A DNA stretch of 64,000 bases from Pseudeuparius sepicola (GCA_963920635.1 OY987298.1:61919949-61983948), one strand, 5' to 3'; positions 33,135 to 45,503 are shown, counted from the stretch's first letter. Made by a program: numbers and translations. Notes: generated from the letters alone by a model not told the origin.

Positions 33135-33990
33135 CGGAAAAAGTTATAAAGATTATTTCCCTCATACTGCTTGCATCCAATAAGGTAGCTCCTTCCATAA
33201 AAATCCAACCAATCATATGCCTCTGCTAGCGATAATTGCACTTGTGCAAATTATCGCGGTAATTGCGCTTGTTCAAATTATCACTTCGTTGCTTAGCAAC
33301 CGCGAATCTGTTGGATACAAACACGTACCTACTTCTTAAAGTTTGTATGTTTCACACTGTTCTAAATTATGCAGCTTATAAATTATGTTGCGGTACTATT
33401 AAGCATTGTATCAATGAATTTATATAACTTTTACATTGCTAAATTTTTTTTATTGGACCTTTGTCTCCATTTAAATTTATGACACATTCAGAAAATAAAC
33501 CAACGCTGACAGGGTGTAGGTATAATCGCATTTGCCTTGGATATCCAAGCGTCATGTTTGTTTACTCGAACGCTACAGTCGAAGCTGTCAATAAACTCGT
33601 TCAAAATTAATCGTTTTGGAAATGTAAACATAGAAAAAATTTATACAAAAATCATTAAATCGTATTCGAGAAATAATCTCGACAAACACCACTTTGCCGG
33701 AAATTTTTCTAGATAATTTTATTCTCAAGCCCTTGTTTGCCCATTAGCAAAACCACTCGTACAAATTGGGCTTTTATTTTCCGAGAGCAAAGCTCGAGGG
33801 ATTTTATCAGAAAATAAAAGACCAATTTGTACTCGTGATCTTTCTAGGCAAAATAGCGCTTTCGAAAAAATTATCACTTATAATCTCCCTAGAGCATGAA
33901 TTATTTAAGAAAATTCGCACCTCGAAAAAAATTTCCGGAATTTTAATTCATGCTCGCGGGAGATTCGGTACGAAAATTTCATGTCGAAAT
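33135..33990 (+). mobile_element. Family A repeat, single forward copy
   Basis: Same order as 6065-6960: GCGATAATTGCACTTGTGCA, ATTATGCAGCTTATAAATTA, GACAGGGTGTAGGTATAATC, then AAAACCACTCGTACAAATTG and a GGGATTTTATC hairpin near 33795. Non-coding. Confidence 0.7.
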
Positions 33991-34090
33991 TATTTGAAAA
34001 TACAATTAAATTGGTGACATATGGTGACTGGTGTTATTGTTGTATAGGAGGGAGATTTCCACTTATTAATCTTACAGCTAGGTGCTTATG

Positions 34091-34916
34091 GACCGGGAGA
34101 TAGTGACAGATTTTTGGACGTGATTTTACCCAGTATGCCTTGCAAAGGGCATTGTGTGGCACATATTCTCGCAATAATAAGGTATGAATCAGAGAGTCAT
34201 CCTGGGTTCTTCATGTGAAAATCTGAGTTTTCAATTATTCGAAAAATGTGCGTTTTGATATGATTTTATACAGGCTGCCATGTGTTTTATAATGGAGTTC
34301 AAAATAGAAAATTCTTCGGAAAACCAAAGGCATACCGTTAGGGTGGGTCCAAAGGGCTATTATTGCCACGTGATCTTGTATTTTAATAATTAATTTTTCC
34401 ACGTTTCTGAACAGGCTGCCAATGAGAATTATGCATACCGTTTGCGCATGTCCAAGTACACTTTACATCGAATAACTCGTTTAAATGATTAAATAACATT
34501 CAATTTCAACAGTACTTGGACATGCGCGAAAGGTATGCCATCCTTTTTTCAGCATTTTCATAATAAGAACTTGCATACTTCTCATTGGCAGCCTGTTCAG
34601 AAACGTGGAAAAATTAATTATTAAAGTACAAGATCACGTGGCAATAATAGCCCTTTGGACCCACCCTAACGGTATGCCCATGGTTTTCCGAGGAATTTTC
34701 TATTTTGAACTTCATTATAAAACACATGGCAGCCTGTATAAAATCATATCAAAACGCATATTTTTCGAATAATTGAAAACTCAGTTTTTCACATGAAGAA
34801 CCCAGGATGACTCTCTGATTCATACCTTATTATTGTGAGAATATGTGCCACATAATGCCCTTTGCAAGGCATACTGAGTAAAATCACGTCCAAAAATCTG
34901 TCACTATCTCCCGGTC
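34091..34916. mobile_element. Palindromic non-autonomous element, ~380-bp arms
   Basis: GACCGGGAGATAGTGACAGA at the left is inverted exactly at the right end (TCTGTCACTATCTCCCGGTC). The arms stay alignable throughout, for example CACGTGATCTTGTA near 34370 and its partner near 34630, with a loop of ~60 bases near 34500. A single related end lies at 52545-52562. No coding capacity. Confidence 0.85.
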
Positions 34917-34929
34917 TATTATGGGAGGG

Positions 34930-35485
34930 TGATTTCCGAAAAAATACACAAGTTGCCATGGCATCGTTAAGAAATGCTTGTGTTTTATTGGTTGTACCTT
35001 GTCGACATGAAATTTTCGATAAAATTTAACTTGTGATATTAAATACGAAAATGTGTTTGTATTGTATTATTGTGCCAACCTTCAGAAGGATATCAGAATA
35101 TTTGTTTTTCTTAATTATTTCTCTGCAAATCGGTACTCGATATATTTCCCGCAAATAACCTTAGAGTGTTAGACACTTATTTTCTGGTTTCCCTCTTACT
35201 AAATCATGACAATACAAAAAATTAAGGAGAAAATAAGATTTTTTAAATCTAATAATAAAAGCATTCCCTCTTTCGTGCAAACTTTGAGAATAGCACTCTA
35301 GGTACCCATAAATAAATATAACTTTCGAGAAGTGTTTACACTAGATGTAAAAAACATAGTTTCCTGCTCCTGTCGTAATATTTGATTTACCTATTTATAC
35401 ACAGGAGTTCCGAAAGGATTTAAACACCTTAACAGCATAATAGTAATTTAATACGTAGCTTAACAATAGCATAAAACAATTAACG
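34930..35485. other. Downstream of the dynein exon
   Basis: AT-rich, presumably 3' UTR and flank of the minus-strand dynein gene. A possible AATAAAA signal (minus strand) lies near 34980; this is not decisive. Confidence 0.35.
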
Positions 35486-35726
35486 TTAAATCTGCAACAG
35501 GATGGCCACTCCTGCCAGAACCCACTTGAGCGCCTTCTCTTTGGTCTTCAGGTTGAAAGTCCATACAAATGTGGGCCCCCTCATCCTCGTTTTGTACACA
35601 GGACAGTCGTACATGTTCCTCAAGTCCTGCTTGTCCTGCGTGATGGCCTTGATGAAGATCACCGGGACGACGGGGAACAACTCCTTCAGCTTCGACTCGG
35701 TGATGCTGTTCAACTGAGTGTCCCAC
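35486..35726 (-). CDS. Axonemal dynein heavy chain, last exon (outer-arm beta, DNAH9/11/17-like)
   Basis: On the minus strand a CCGCAG acceptor (35727-35728) opens an exon that reads WDTQLNSITESKLKELFPVV and ends AGVAILLQI then a stop, about 80 codons. CPVYKTRMRGPTFVWTFNLK followed by KTKEKALKW is the distinctive C-terminus of axonemal dynein heavy chains; the RGPTxVWTF form fits the DNAH9/11/17 group. Dynein heavy chains drive sliding of axonemal microtubules, in insects mainly in sperm tails and sensory cilia. The exon starts one base into a codon (G|TGG), as expected for a split ...RW codon. Codons are GC-rich and show no decay. Preceding exons would lie at higher coordinates on the minus strand, but I did not find them. 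Confidence 0.85.
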
Positions 35727-36806
35727 CTGCGGATTTAAAACGGCTTTCAGCGGAAGTTTCGCCTGTTCTTTCAGACGTTCCGGGCATTTTATAATGTAAT
35801 TGCCAACTTTGAACTGATCTAAGTGAGGAATTCAAGCGGGCTTCAATTTGTAAATGGGAAACGTAAATACTCGGAAATTAAAAGGTTCCACGGAGAAGTT
35901 TTAATAATTAATGGTTTTTGTTCGGGAAAAGCGCGCTATTCTATATGAAAAAAAAGGATGTAGGTAATTGAGAATTAATAGTTACTAAATTTTATGTAGG
36001 GTTCTGGAGACTAATAGAGACGAACTGAGTGTAATAATTTACGGAGCCAATTTCAGATAAGCTATAAAATGTTACAAGCAAGTATTTAAATTTCATGGAA
36101 AATTTCACGCCTCCAAATAGATTAAAGTAAAAAAGTTATTTTAAAAAGATATAAGGTTTGAATTCGTATGAACTTTTTTTGTTTTGCTTCAGCTTTTTCA
36201 TTTGTGACTTTTTTGTAAACTGATCGACACATCAATAAAAACTAGGTAATTTGGTCGCGTGTAGTAGATAAAAAACTTATTAGTGGCGAGCATTTGTGTA
36301 AGAAATTACTACGCGTACAGTGGATTGTCAACTTTCCGTTTTTAGGCAATAATTCTGTCAAATCTCGACAGATTTCTAAAAACGAAGCATCACTGTATTC
36401 GCAATTAAAAAAGCTTTAAAATGATGCGCCACAAGTGGGGTAGTTCCATTTAAAATTTTAAAGTTGGGGTTGCTAGGGATTAGGGGGATGAACATATCGG
36501 GTTGGCTTGACTGTCAAAAAATCTCCCCCCAAGAACAAAAATCAACGGGCCTCGGCAAATTTTCAAATATTTTTCGGTTTTCTAATTTTCGGGGGGGTCA
36601 AGTTTTCGTTAGGAAGCCCTGTATATTAGATACCAAGCCAGAATCATCGTTGAAACCGTCCGCAAAAAATCCGGTCGACTTTCCGAGAATTTGTCACACG
36701 GAAAAATCCTTATTTCCAGAGTCGTAATGAAATATAATATAACTGCTTTATATTTATTCGGATTGGAATTAACTTCGTCAGTGGTAATTTGGTGTCTTAA
36801 ATAAGC
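35727..36806. other. Probable dynein intron sequence
   Basis: No coding exon was recognised. A GC-mixed patch (about 36460-36720) ending near GCCCTGTATATTAG looks like an old repeat. Confidence 0.35.
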
Positions 36807-38830
36807 ATGCTATCATATCCTGTCAGCCCACAAATCACTAACCAATTGGGTAGGAACCCTGAAGTTGCCACATGCGGTTTTGATACAGATCCATGGATAC
36901 ATCACAAAATATATAGGTTAAGAAATGCGGCGTCAATGCTTTTGCCTGGCAACACCGCTGACAGGAGGCAGAACGGTCAGCGCCACCTTACCGGGTTGGA
37001 TGAACCTTGGTTGGAATTTCTGTAAGGAATTCTGCGGGGGGGAGGGGCAAAGGGGGAGAAGCGGGAAATTTGAACTAGGATCTCCCACTGGAATATTGAA
37101 TTACTTTTAATTATTGCTTTATTTCAAAAAAGAGCGCATAATGTGATATATGCCGCCACATTATGTGTTCCTTTTCAGAAATAAAACAATTAAAAGGGCT
37201 ACAGGGATATATTAAAGTATTTTCGTTTTTTTTTAATATATATATTTAAAACAAAAAACAAAGAAACATATTAGGCAGGTATAATAATAATAATAATTCT
37301 CGCCCTCACAATACTCCAATCTAGGAGTATTGTGGGGGGAGGGGTGGCAATTACTATTATTTAGGATTATTTTTGTCACCACCACCAATAAAACCATATA
37401 CAAAAACTTAATGAATAGGAACAAAATAAAAATTAACTCCTATTTAGAAAATACATATCACAGGTCCTTGGTCCTCTTTCAGTCCTTATAAATCACAGAT
37501 AAACAGTCTTGGTCATTGTTAATATTCCCAGTCTACCGAACTTGGTTCGGCAATCCGGAAACATGTAATAAAGATAAAATCGATTAGTGAGTTCCTTATC
37601 AGCAGATCGCAATAGCTACAAGTAAGGGAAGCAAATATGTTAGATAGGAAATAATAAAGATAGTTAGGAATTTTTAAACTTCTTGAGTTTTTTAGTATGT
37701 TCCTCACTAATTCGCTTCGTACCTAATATACTTAAAAATAGTTAATCTCACACATTATTTATTAATGAATAAAGCAATTTGACCTATTGTGGATGATGTT
37801 GAAGTAACTCCGGCCATGTCTGAGATTCTTCGGGGACACGCCACCTGCTGCGTCTTCTATTCTCAAATTAAGTTGCCTCCATTCTCCGTTTAACAGTTTC
37901 CATTGTATCTAAAATAATAAAAAGGTGTTATTTTTTACTATCGGTACCACCTATCGTTAAATCAAACAGAAAACTACTACTGGAGTTAAACAATAAAAAA
38001 CACATTAAAACACACTAAACACAGAAAATAATAACTGCTGAAAAACAACGACTACTAAGTAGACGGGGCTTTCAGTACGAGTCATTTTAGCAGTCGAACG
38101 AAACTGGTTCGACTATGCTTTTACTGATTATTGTTATTAATCTAGTGGTAATAACATAGACAAGAAGAAACAACAGGAATAAAGGGAATAAATATAACTT
38201 GTAACAGTGTCTCTAAAAATAGCCCACTAACCATACTTTTCACACTGCCTATTCATATTTGGAATATTCCTCGAATAACACATTGATAATAACTCGGGAA
38301 GAACTGTTATGAGTTATGGCATTAATAAATAATAACATATTTGACTTACCTTGTTCGAGATTGTTGATTTATTTTTTTATTAAAACTTCAAAATTTGCAA
38401 ATTCATCGATCGCCAAGGAGTCTGATCCGGCGATTCTATTGGTCCAACCCGGGTAATCTGTGTCCAACCCTCCAACCCGTAATGTATAGGCAACCCGTTT
38501 AACATAGGGTCGCGTTCAGAGCGAATATAGCTCACTTTTTGCTACCTTCGATCATACCCTTCGGCCTTCACAACCCGACCTAATGGCCGACCTGTGTTGC
38601 CAATGCGCCGGACCCAGTTGCATACCCCTGGGATACATTATGATGTCGGTAAAGAAGATTACTACTACCTTAAAAAATATCTTACGGTATTTTCAAATTT
38701 CTAAGATTTTGGATATTTATCTTGGACAAGGGGCCTTTTAGGGAACTAGATGACTGTAGTTCACCATTGCAATCATCAAATTAATTTTTATAATTTAGTC
38801 GTACTAGCCTATTGATAAAAAAAACTTCTA
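36807..38830 (+). repeat. Dispersed repeat E, copy split by ~1.7 kb
   Basis: The two parts 36815-36890 and 38636-38790 are contiguous in the copy at 14640-14850. The interruption is flanked by GGATACAT at 36894-36901 and 38631-38638, consistent with an 8-bp target duplication. The inserted piece (36902-38630) includes a GC-rich portion at 36925-37060, a copy of the small repeat D at 37283-37365 and a GC-rich 3' part (38400-38630). Matching terminal inverted repeats were not found. Confidence 0.5.
37283..37365 (+). repeat. Small repeat D, compact copy
   Basis: Compact version of the repeat broken at 1707-2180. It contains a near-palindrome, CACAATACTCCAATCTAGGA paired with the following AGTATTGTG. 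Confidence 0.55.
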
Positions 38831-40406
38831 TGGTGCTAACTTTTTGGGAGGACATTGTATGTAATAGGTTATAATGTGTTTTATTTTATATTACTTTGCC
38901 AATACATAGTGTCAAAACGTGTAGGTATATTTTTTAATGAAAGTAAAAGTTGTAAATTATAGTAGGTACAGTATAAACTACCTACGAGTATATTTTTTGA
39001 ATTTTAATAATTTTTGTTGGATAAAAAATGGAAGTTCAGAAAAATTACAAAAAAAAATAACGGGCTTGTTTTATTGAATAGGTACAATCGTATCAGAAAA
39101 TAAAAAAATGGTGTATTAGTCCATTGTGATTGAGTTTGCGATAGTCAATCGACAATCACAATCTTCCATTTTTGTTTTCCTGCCGCCTCCATCTTTTTAC
39201 GGGGTTACTTCACGGGGAATTTGAATCTTGGATTATGCCTGTGAATTTCGGGGTATCGATATGTTTTTGTGAAAATGGGAGATTCGTCTGTCAACTTCAT
39301 TTTGTATTTTTTTGTTCGCGAATAACAATCATTATATTATATTTTCGCATTTCAAGGAGTGATGTCAGAAAATCAAATGTGCCGTGAAACTGTGGCAGAT
39401 ACAAAAAATTTAAGGATACAGTTTTTGGTTAGAATAAAAAGTGCAATTTTTCTTGATAAAACAAATCTAGTATTATCTCCGCCACTCGCCGCTGGTTATT
39501 TAGGAAACTTAGTATTATCACATTTTACGACACTTCATCAATGCATGCTGTGTGTTGAATATCTTCAACGGGTGTAGAAATAAAAAATTAAACGTTGAGA
39601 TATATGCCAACTTAAACACCCTGTATCTCTAAATCGAGGCGGCTGAGGATAAAAAGTTATACCACAAAACAATCATATTTCATTGTTTTTTTTATCACCT
39701 TTTGAAATGTCCTAGAATAAAACTGAATCACCCTGTATAGGTAAAGTAGGTTTTTGGCAGTTGGCAATATAAACATTTCGATGCACGCGAAATTTGTAAT
39801 ATAATTTCAATACGATTGTTACCTACTATTTATAAATACCGTCTCCATTCAGGGATTCTGAGTAAATACACGAACTTGTTGGTGTCATTGATGAAACAAA
39901 CTCAGCCTGGCCAACGTAGCCAGATTGCACCGATATGTTTACACAAACTCCCTATACGCTACTAGTCTGATTGGATTTTGATTTAATAACGTTAATCCCT
40001 TTTGGGCAATAAAATTTCATTTAGATTGACAACGGTAGAGGCAGCATTTTCTCGCGAGCGTGCTATTAATTAAAAACATATTATGAGCTCGTCGCGATCA
40101 CAATAAAGCTGCTGTTAAAATGCATATTTTGGCCTAGCTTTTTCACTAAATTTACAAACACCAGACAAAGCATCAAAAATAGGTAAATAATGAATATCTG
40201 GATGTATCAATTCTTTTATTTATCTCTCCCAATTATTAAATTTTATTATGATGATATATTAAAAAAGTTGCTGCAATTTTAGTTGCGCACAACGAAAATT
40301 GCGAAGTAGGTACAATGCGGGCTTCACAATGACAAAATAGATAGTTTTCTATCCTGCAATTCTAGAAATTTGACTGTTTTGTCCATCAGTGCTGCGACAG
40401 CTTTAT
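38831..40406. other. Non-coding stretch
   Basis: AT-rich. It includes CCCTGTATC and CACCCTGTATAGG repeat ends near 39618 and 39730. ORFs in this interval have no recognisable domain. Confidence 0.35.
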
Positions 40407-41554
40407 ACAGGGTGATTCAGTTTCGGTGCTCAACATGGGGATCTCGGAAACCGTAACAGATACGAAGTCGGTCAAATGGAGGCAAACTTGCACCTTTGGG
40501 CGCCTAACAATATGCCGTTGAGAAAGTTAAAATATTTTCATGGGTTGCTCAGATATTTAAGAAAAACCGAATTTTTGAAATTTAGATTTTATTTTTTCTG
40601 GCGACATTTGCGTTAATATTGAAAAATAGATTATACTTTTTCATTGCAACTTTTTCTGGACTACGTCATAGTATTTTAAGATTTTCTGGGCGACGTTTCG
40701 TTTTAGAGATAGAGGGATCATCTTAATTTTTTTAAATACGGACTTGGATTTTTTATTGCATATTTCGAAATGAATCGTTGCCCTGAGTACAACGATGTAT
40801 GACACATACATATTTTTTCTCGTTTCAGCCGCTAAAATGCACATTTACTAAGAAAAAAATAATACGGTCCTGGACTATGCATTTTTCTCTCTTTTTTTCA
40901 AAGCTATTCCGATTATATATATTATATCATTATTTTAATACTTACTGGATTTATTATTCTCCATGTTTGTCATATTTTGAAATTCTTTTTTTATACTTTA
41001 GGTAAAATGTATCTCACTATTGTTAGTAATTTATTGTTGTTATTTACCTAAAGTATAAAAAAATTTCAAAATATGACAAACATGTAGTATAATTAATCCA
41101 GTAGGTATTAAAATAATGATCACCTGTTATAATCGGAATAGCTTTGAAAAAAAGAGAGAAAAATGCATAGTCCAGGACCGTATTATTTTTTTTCTTAGTA
41201 AATGTGCATTTTAGCAGCTAAAAGAAGAAACAATATGTATGTGTCATACATCATTGTACTCAGGACAACGATTCATTTCGAAATATGCAATAAAAAATAC
41301 AGGTCCGTATTTAAAAAAATGAAGATGATCCCTCGATCTCAAAAACGAAACGTCGCCCCGAAAATCTTAAAATACTATGACGTAGTCCAGGAAAAACTGC
41401 AATGAAAAAGTATAATTTATTTTTCAATATTAACGCAAATGGCGCCAGAAAAAAAATAAAATCTAAATTTCAAAAATTCGGTTTTTCTTAAATATATCGG
41501 CAACCCATGAAAATATTTTGACTTTCTCAACGGCATATTGTTAGGCGCCCAAAG

Positions 41555-42303
41555 CAGTGGCGTAGCGAGGGGGGGCAAGGGGGGGCATCATGCCCCGGGC
41601 GCTACTCACAAAGGGGCGCCAAATGGTCCGCAAAACAAAAAAATCTGGATAATTTTTATTATAAATAAAATTTAAAAAAATATTTATTATCTCTAAGGAG
41701 ATACATATATCATATATTTAATAATAATATGATTATAATACATTAATAAAACTAATTACTATGTATAAATTTTCCTTGCTTTTGATGAAGCAAATTTATC
41801 GATAATATCATCAAAGTTGATCATTTCATATTTTTCTCTTTCCACACTTAAAAGTGCTAGGTCACTAGGCGATTTTGTCCCATCGTTGATCGTAGATATG
41901 TCAAAATTAATTTTAATTTGCTGAATGAACGTTCGCAGCTAGCAATTGATACTGGAGATAGTCAGGAGTATTTGAAGTGCCACTCTCAGGTTTGGAAAAA
42001 CATCTTCTCCATACGAGATTATAAAAGTAAGAAATTCTAATAGAGTTTTAGGTTAAATTTCTTTTCTACTGCGGAGTAATATTTTGCAGTCACATATTTC
42101 GATAAAGAGTTCTATTCCATTGAAATCTGTATTATAAAATTCACCCAAATTTTTACCTTTTTTATCAAGGTCGTTGTCAACATTATCCTTAATTATTTAT
42201 TAATTTGCGAGTATATTTTACATGCAATATTATATGGTTTTCGAATGGGGGGCGCTAAAAAGGTATTGTGCCCCGGGCGCGAGTTAAGCTCGCTACGCCA
42301 CTG
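41555..42303. mobile_element. hAT element with exact 8-bp target duplication
   Basis: Ends CAGTGGCGTAGCGAG and CTCGCTACGCCACTG form a 15-bp inverted repeat. GCCCAAAG is duplicated at 41547-41554 and 42304-42311. Removing the insert and one octamer restores the host palindrome arm. It is 749 bp, so internally deleted. Confidence 0.9.
41765..42190 (-). pseudogene. hAT (ZMYM-like) transposase C-terminus, frameshifted
   Basis: On the minus strand, NLGEFYNTDFNGIELFIEIC is followed by KTLLEFLTFIISYGEDVFPN and then, after a frame change, VSIASCERSFSKLKLILTYL and RSTMGQNRL, then LALLSVERKNYEMINFDDII in the first frame again. This is the usual end of ZMYM-like hAT transposases, including the dimerisation domain. 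There are at least two frame breaks and stops, so it is a pseudogene. No catalytic core is present. Confidence 0.75.
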
Positions 42304-42415
42304 GCCCAAAGGCGCAAGTTTGCCTCCATTTGACCGACTTCGTATCTGTTACGGTTTCCGAGATCCCCATGTTTAGCACCGGAACTGAATCACCCTGTAT
42401 AATATTTATACATCT

Positions 42416-42920
42416 CAAATGAATATTTCTGCCAAAGCTAATTCATGTGAGTGAAAAGTGGTGGCATTATTGGTTACTATACCTAATTGTTTTAGTAGGC
42501 CAAAAACAGATATTAAAATCTCAATGGTAGCTTCGGAAGTTATGATACTCATATGGAAAATACTTCCAACCACTTTGAATGCGCGGCTACCACAATCAAA
42601 AATTGTTTATTCCAAATTGGACCTATTGCTCACAAATTTTAACAGTAACCCATAATGCCACTACTTTTAAATGAAATCGGTACCAAGTTTCATCTTGACC
42701 AATGCTCTAAAACAGCCTTGTTTGGTATAGGCTTATGTAATAAGGGATTTTCACAAATACGGCAAAAATCTTCAATGCTGTTATTAAGCCCTGGCCACCA
42801 AACATAGCACCCCATCAAGCACTTCGTCTTGATTGCCATTAAATACGATTTGTGTAATTCTTCTAAACTATATTTTTGATGGATCACTAAAGGTAAACGG
42901 TTATTCCACAAAAACATTCA
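42416..42920 (-). pseudogene. Ty3/Gypsy-type integrase fragment lacking catalytic aspartates
   Basis: The minus-strand frame begins near 42917 with an HHCC-like zinc module: LEELHKSY, KTKCLMGCYVWWPGLNNSIE, then CRIC. One His of the module appears replaced by Tyr. A core domain follows: FLIVVAARSKWLEVF where the family has VDAHSKW, so the first Asp is Ala, and IVTNNATTFHSHE where it has VTDNGT, so the second Asp is Asn. In-frame stops occur between the modules (for example after NKAVLEHWSR). LTRs, reverse transcriptase and gag were not seen. It is a dead fragment. Confidence 0.75.
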
Positions 42921-43798
42921 GAGTCGTTGCTTAATTAACTTTAATTTTAAAATAAGGTTTCAATACTTCAGAAACTACCTTTTTCTTCCGTCCCTTAAGT
43001 ATGTACCTATATTTTGTTACTTATTTGAGAACAATATCGCTTTGTGTAACTTATTTCACAGCTTCGAAATTTAAATCAAATTTTTATTTTCTGACAAATA
43101 TTAAGTATAGTTCACATCGACATAATTTTCCAAAGGCAACAATATATTCTGCATTGTATTTTATCTCCGGAAAGCGCATGGTGAGCCAAAAATGTGTCAG
43201 ACGTGACAGCCGTGAGCAGTCTTTAATAATATATCAGTCAACGCTTACATGTCAGTGACTACAATGAAATGACGACCATACACAAATTGGTTAAATTTAC
43301 AAAGACCGAAAACTGCAGACAGGCCTTCCTTGAAGGAAGGCCCAATAATTTAAATTGTTTTTAATAATATTAATTACGCGATAGCTTCCTTGATTTTATC
43401 CGGGAACGCATGTGAAATGACGGCCCCGTGACGTAATGGCTAGCATCTGTACTTAATTTGGTACCTAGGTAAAGTAGGGTTAAAAATGCCAATATTTTTT
43501 CAACACTTTGGCAGGTCCTGTTAATTCTTCAACTGTTTTGAAATAATTACATGGCATGCTTGACTCGTCAGGTGCCTTTAAAGTCTCTATATTTTGCTCA
43601 AATTTAACACGGGGTAGAACCGAACACCCTGTATATATTTTTTTAGAATTTGGTATATGGGGATTTTTGGATGTCCTGTTTGACGCTATGGTGTCAGATT
43701 TTAAATAAAAAAAATCGCTAAAAAAGATTTTTGTAAAAATCGGAGGGTATAAAAAAATCGTTTTCTATTATTTTTCCTAGGAAGGTAGTAATGGAAAT
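42921..43798. other. Non-coding stretch with a strong hairpin
   Basis: No gene was recognised. GGCCTTCCTTGAAGGAAGGCC near 43322-43343 is a nearly perfect palindrome. ACACCCTGTATAT at 43628 is a repeat end without an identified partner. Confidence 0.4.
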
Positions 43799-45503
43799 AC
43801 AGTGCCCCCAACTAAGATCATTAAACGCCGTGACGGCATTTGACATACCTGTCAAAAATTACATTTAATTAAATAAATCGCCAAAATACGCTTTATTTAT
43901 GATTTTATCGAAAAAAGTTATTTGAAAAAGTTGCTTGGAATTTTATGTTACCCCTATGGGCAGACAAAAATTCTGACCAGGGACTCTTTAAAATAAAGGG
44001 ACCCAGCATGTCACAGTCTATCACAATATAGGAAAAGTGAAGCCTTGTTTTCTGTATATCTCCAAGGGGACCACATAAGTGGGCTGGTACAAGGTTATGT
44101 TATATGTCAGAATGTCAGTGTCCAGACCCATCAGGTTTTATGTGACATGCCAGTGCCATAGATTCCAAAGGAGGCAAAATATTTCCCATCATAGTTCACA
44201 ATTTTTAAGTTTTCTAACTTCCAGATAGTCAATTAAAGTAACGCGGCCGCCTGTAGTAGTCCCAATAATTGCAACCAGATTTTTCTTGTCTCACCTTTAG
44301 TAATCCTACAATTCCCATTACGTGGGCATTACGTATAAGTAAATAGTTCAAAACAAAAATGGTATTTCCTAAATTTTAAATTATTAAGCAGGTAGCTTCA
44401 GTCAGGTCTTTTTTTAAACAGTTTTTATCTACAACTATAAGTTTATTTTACGTTTGTGAGGAACCTTGGAAGAGAAATAAAATTACAAAAATGAGCACCG
44501 AGAAAAACTACATGATTAGAACTAAGTACATGACCTAATCTTATTAGTCCATCCCGAAATCTGTGAAAGTTCTTTGGGTCGATACATTCAACAAGGGAAG
44601 AAAGTTCAAGTACACATATTATTACAAATGGATTCTGGAACCTGGTAACAAGGTGCAATAGCGACAAATTCTCAAATAAGCAAAATCGGCACTGACTTAC
44701 CATACTTATATTACTTAAATTCCTGGAAATAATTGCAGGAAACCAAATTCAAATATAAAATAAATTTAATTCATTTGGCACTTGCCATATTCTGTGTTTG
44801 CTGACAGAACATTGTCAAGTCTAATTTTTAGAAATCATTGAAACCATTATTAATTTTTACTAACAATCTAAGTACCTGTTATATTCATATAGATTCTTCA
44901 ATAAAATGGCATACTTGGCATCATTGAGACCATTATAATGGGGAAAGAAACGGCCTCACTTTGGAAAGTATAATGCTGGGTCCCCTTACTTTAAAGGATC
45001 CCTGATTCTGACAATGATAAATTTTTGATTTTTTGAAAAAATATAAAAACTAATAAATTTAATTTTTTTTTGTGTGCCATATTTGACTTTAGAATTGTTT
45101 GCCTATGATCCAAACGTGATATTTTTTAGTTATGGACCCTTTTTGGGTCGTAATCGGCTAGTTTCAAGAAAAACTCAGTTAACAAGGTGCAATTTTTATA
45201 AATTTTCAAAAAATCAAAAATTTATCATTGTCAGAATTTTTGTCTGAAAATTGGCATGGGTAAAATAAAATTCCAAGCAACTTTTTCAAATAACTTTTTT
45301 CGATAAAATCACAAATAAGGCGTATTTTGGCTATTTATTTAATTAAATGTCATTTTTAACAGGTATGTCAAATGACGTCACGACGTTTAATGATCTCATT
45401 TCGAATCTTTTTGGAAGGAGAGATGATCGCCCCAGAGTGGTTTCATCTTAGCCCAAAAATAAGAAAAATTCCATTATGGTTCCAACTTTTTGGCGGGCAC
45501 TGT
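43799..45503. mobile_element. Palindromic element with ACAGTGCCC ends, carrying a hAT-like insertion
   Basis: The ends ACAGTGCCC and GGGCACTGT bracket arms that mirror each other (left 43830-43977, right 45215-45400; for example AAATACGCTTTATTTATGAT inverted near 45315). The element at 43978-45004 sits inside the left arm. Confidence 0.75.
43978..45004. mobile_element. Family B non-autonomous element (hAT-like, 8-bp duplication)
   Basis: Ends CAGGGACTCTTTAAA and TTTAAAGGATCCCTG are inverted repeats extending about 30 bp (with CCCAGCAT inside). ATTCTGAC is duplicated exactly at 43970-43977 and 45005-45012. A second copy is at 53489-54810. The 1,027-bp interior has no transposase. Confidence 0.85.

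Larger units (their letters stand above)
40407..42398. mobile_element. Palindromic CCCTGTATA element carrying a hAT insertion
   Basis: ACAGGGTGATTCAGTTTC at the left is inverted at the right end (GGAACTGAATCACCCTGT). Arms of ~600 bases meet at a loop near 41020, mirrored for example at TTTTCTCTCTTTTTTTCAAA (near 40880). The right arm is interrupted by the hAT at 41555-42303. Without it the element is about 1.24 kb. ORFs on opposite strands (40641-40844, 41202-41405) are mirror images of one another and not genes. Confidence 0.85.

Noticed and set aside
40641..41405. Two similar 67-codon ORFs on opposite strands (MCILAAETRKNMYV type)
   Set aside because: They are mirror images within one palindromic element; similarity reflects the inverted arms and not coding.
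43322..43343. Strong GC-rich hairpin considered as a Helitron 3' end
   Set aside because: No CTRR-type terminus follows at the expected distance and no matching 5' end was seen.
44443..44703. 86-codon minus-strand ORF inside the family B element
   Set aside because: Not open in the second family B copy as far as I can align it, and no recognisable motif.
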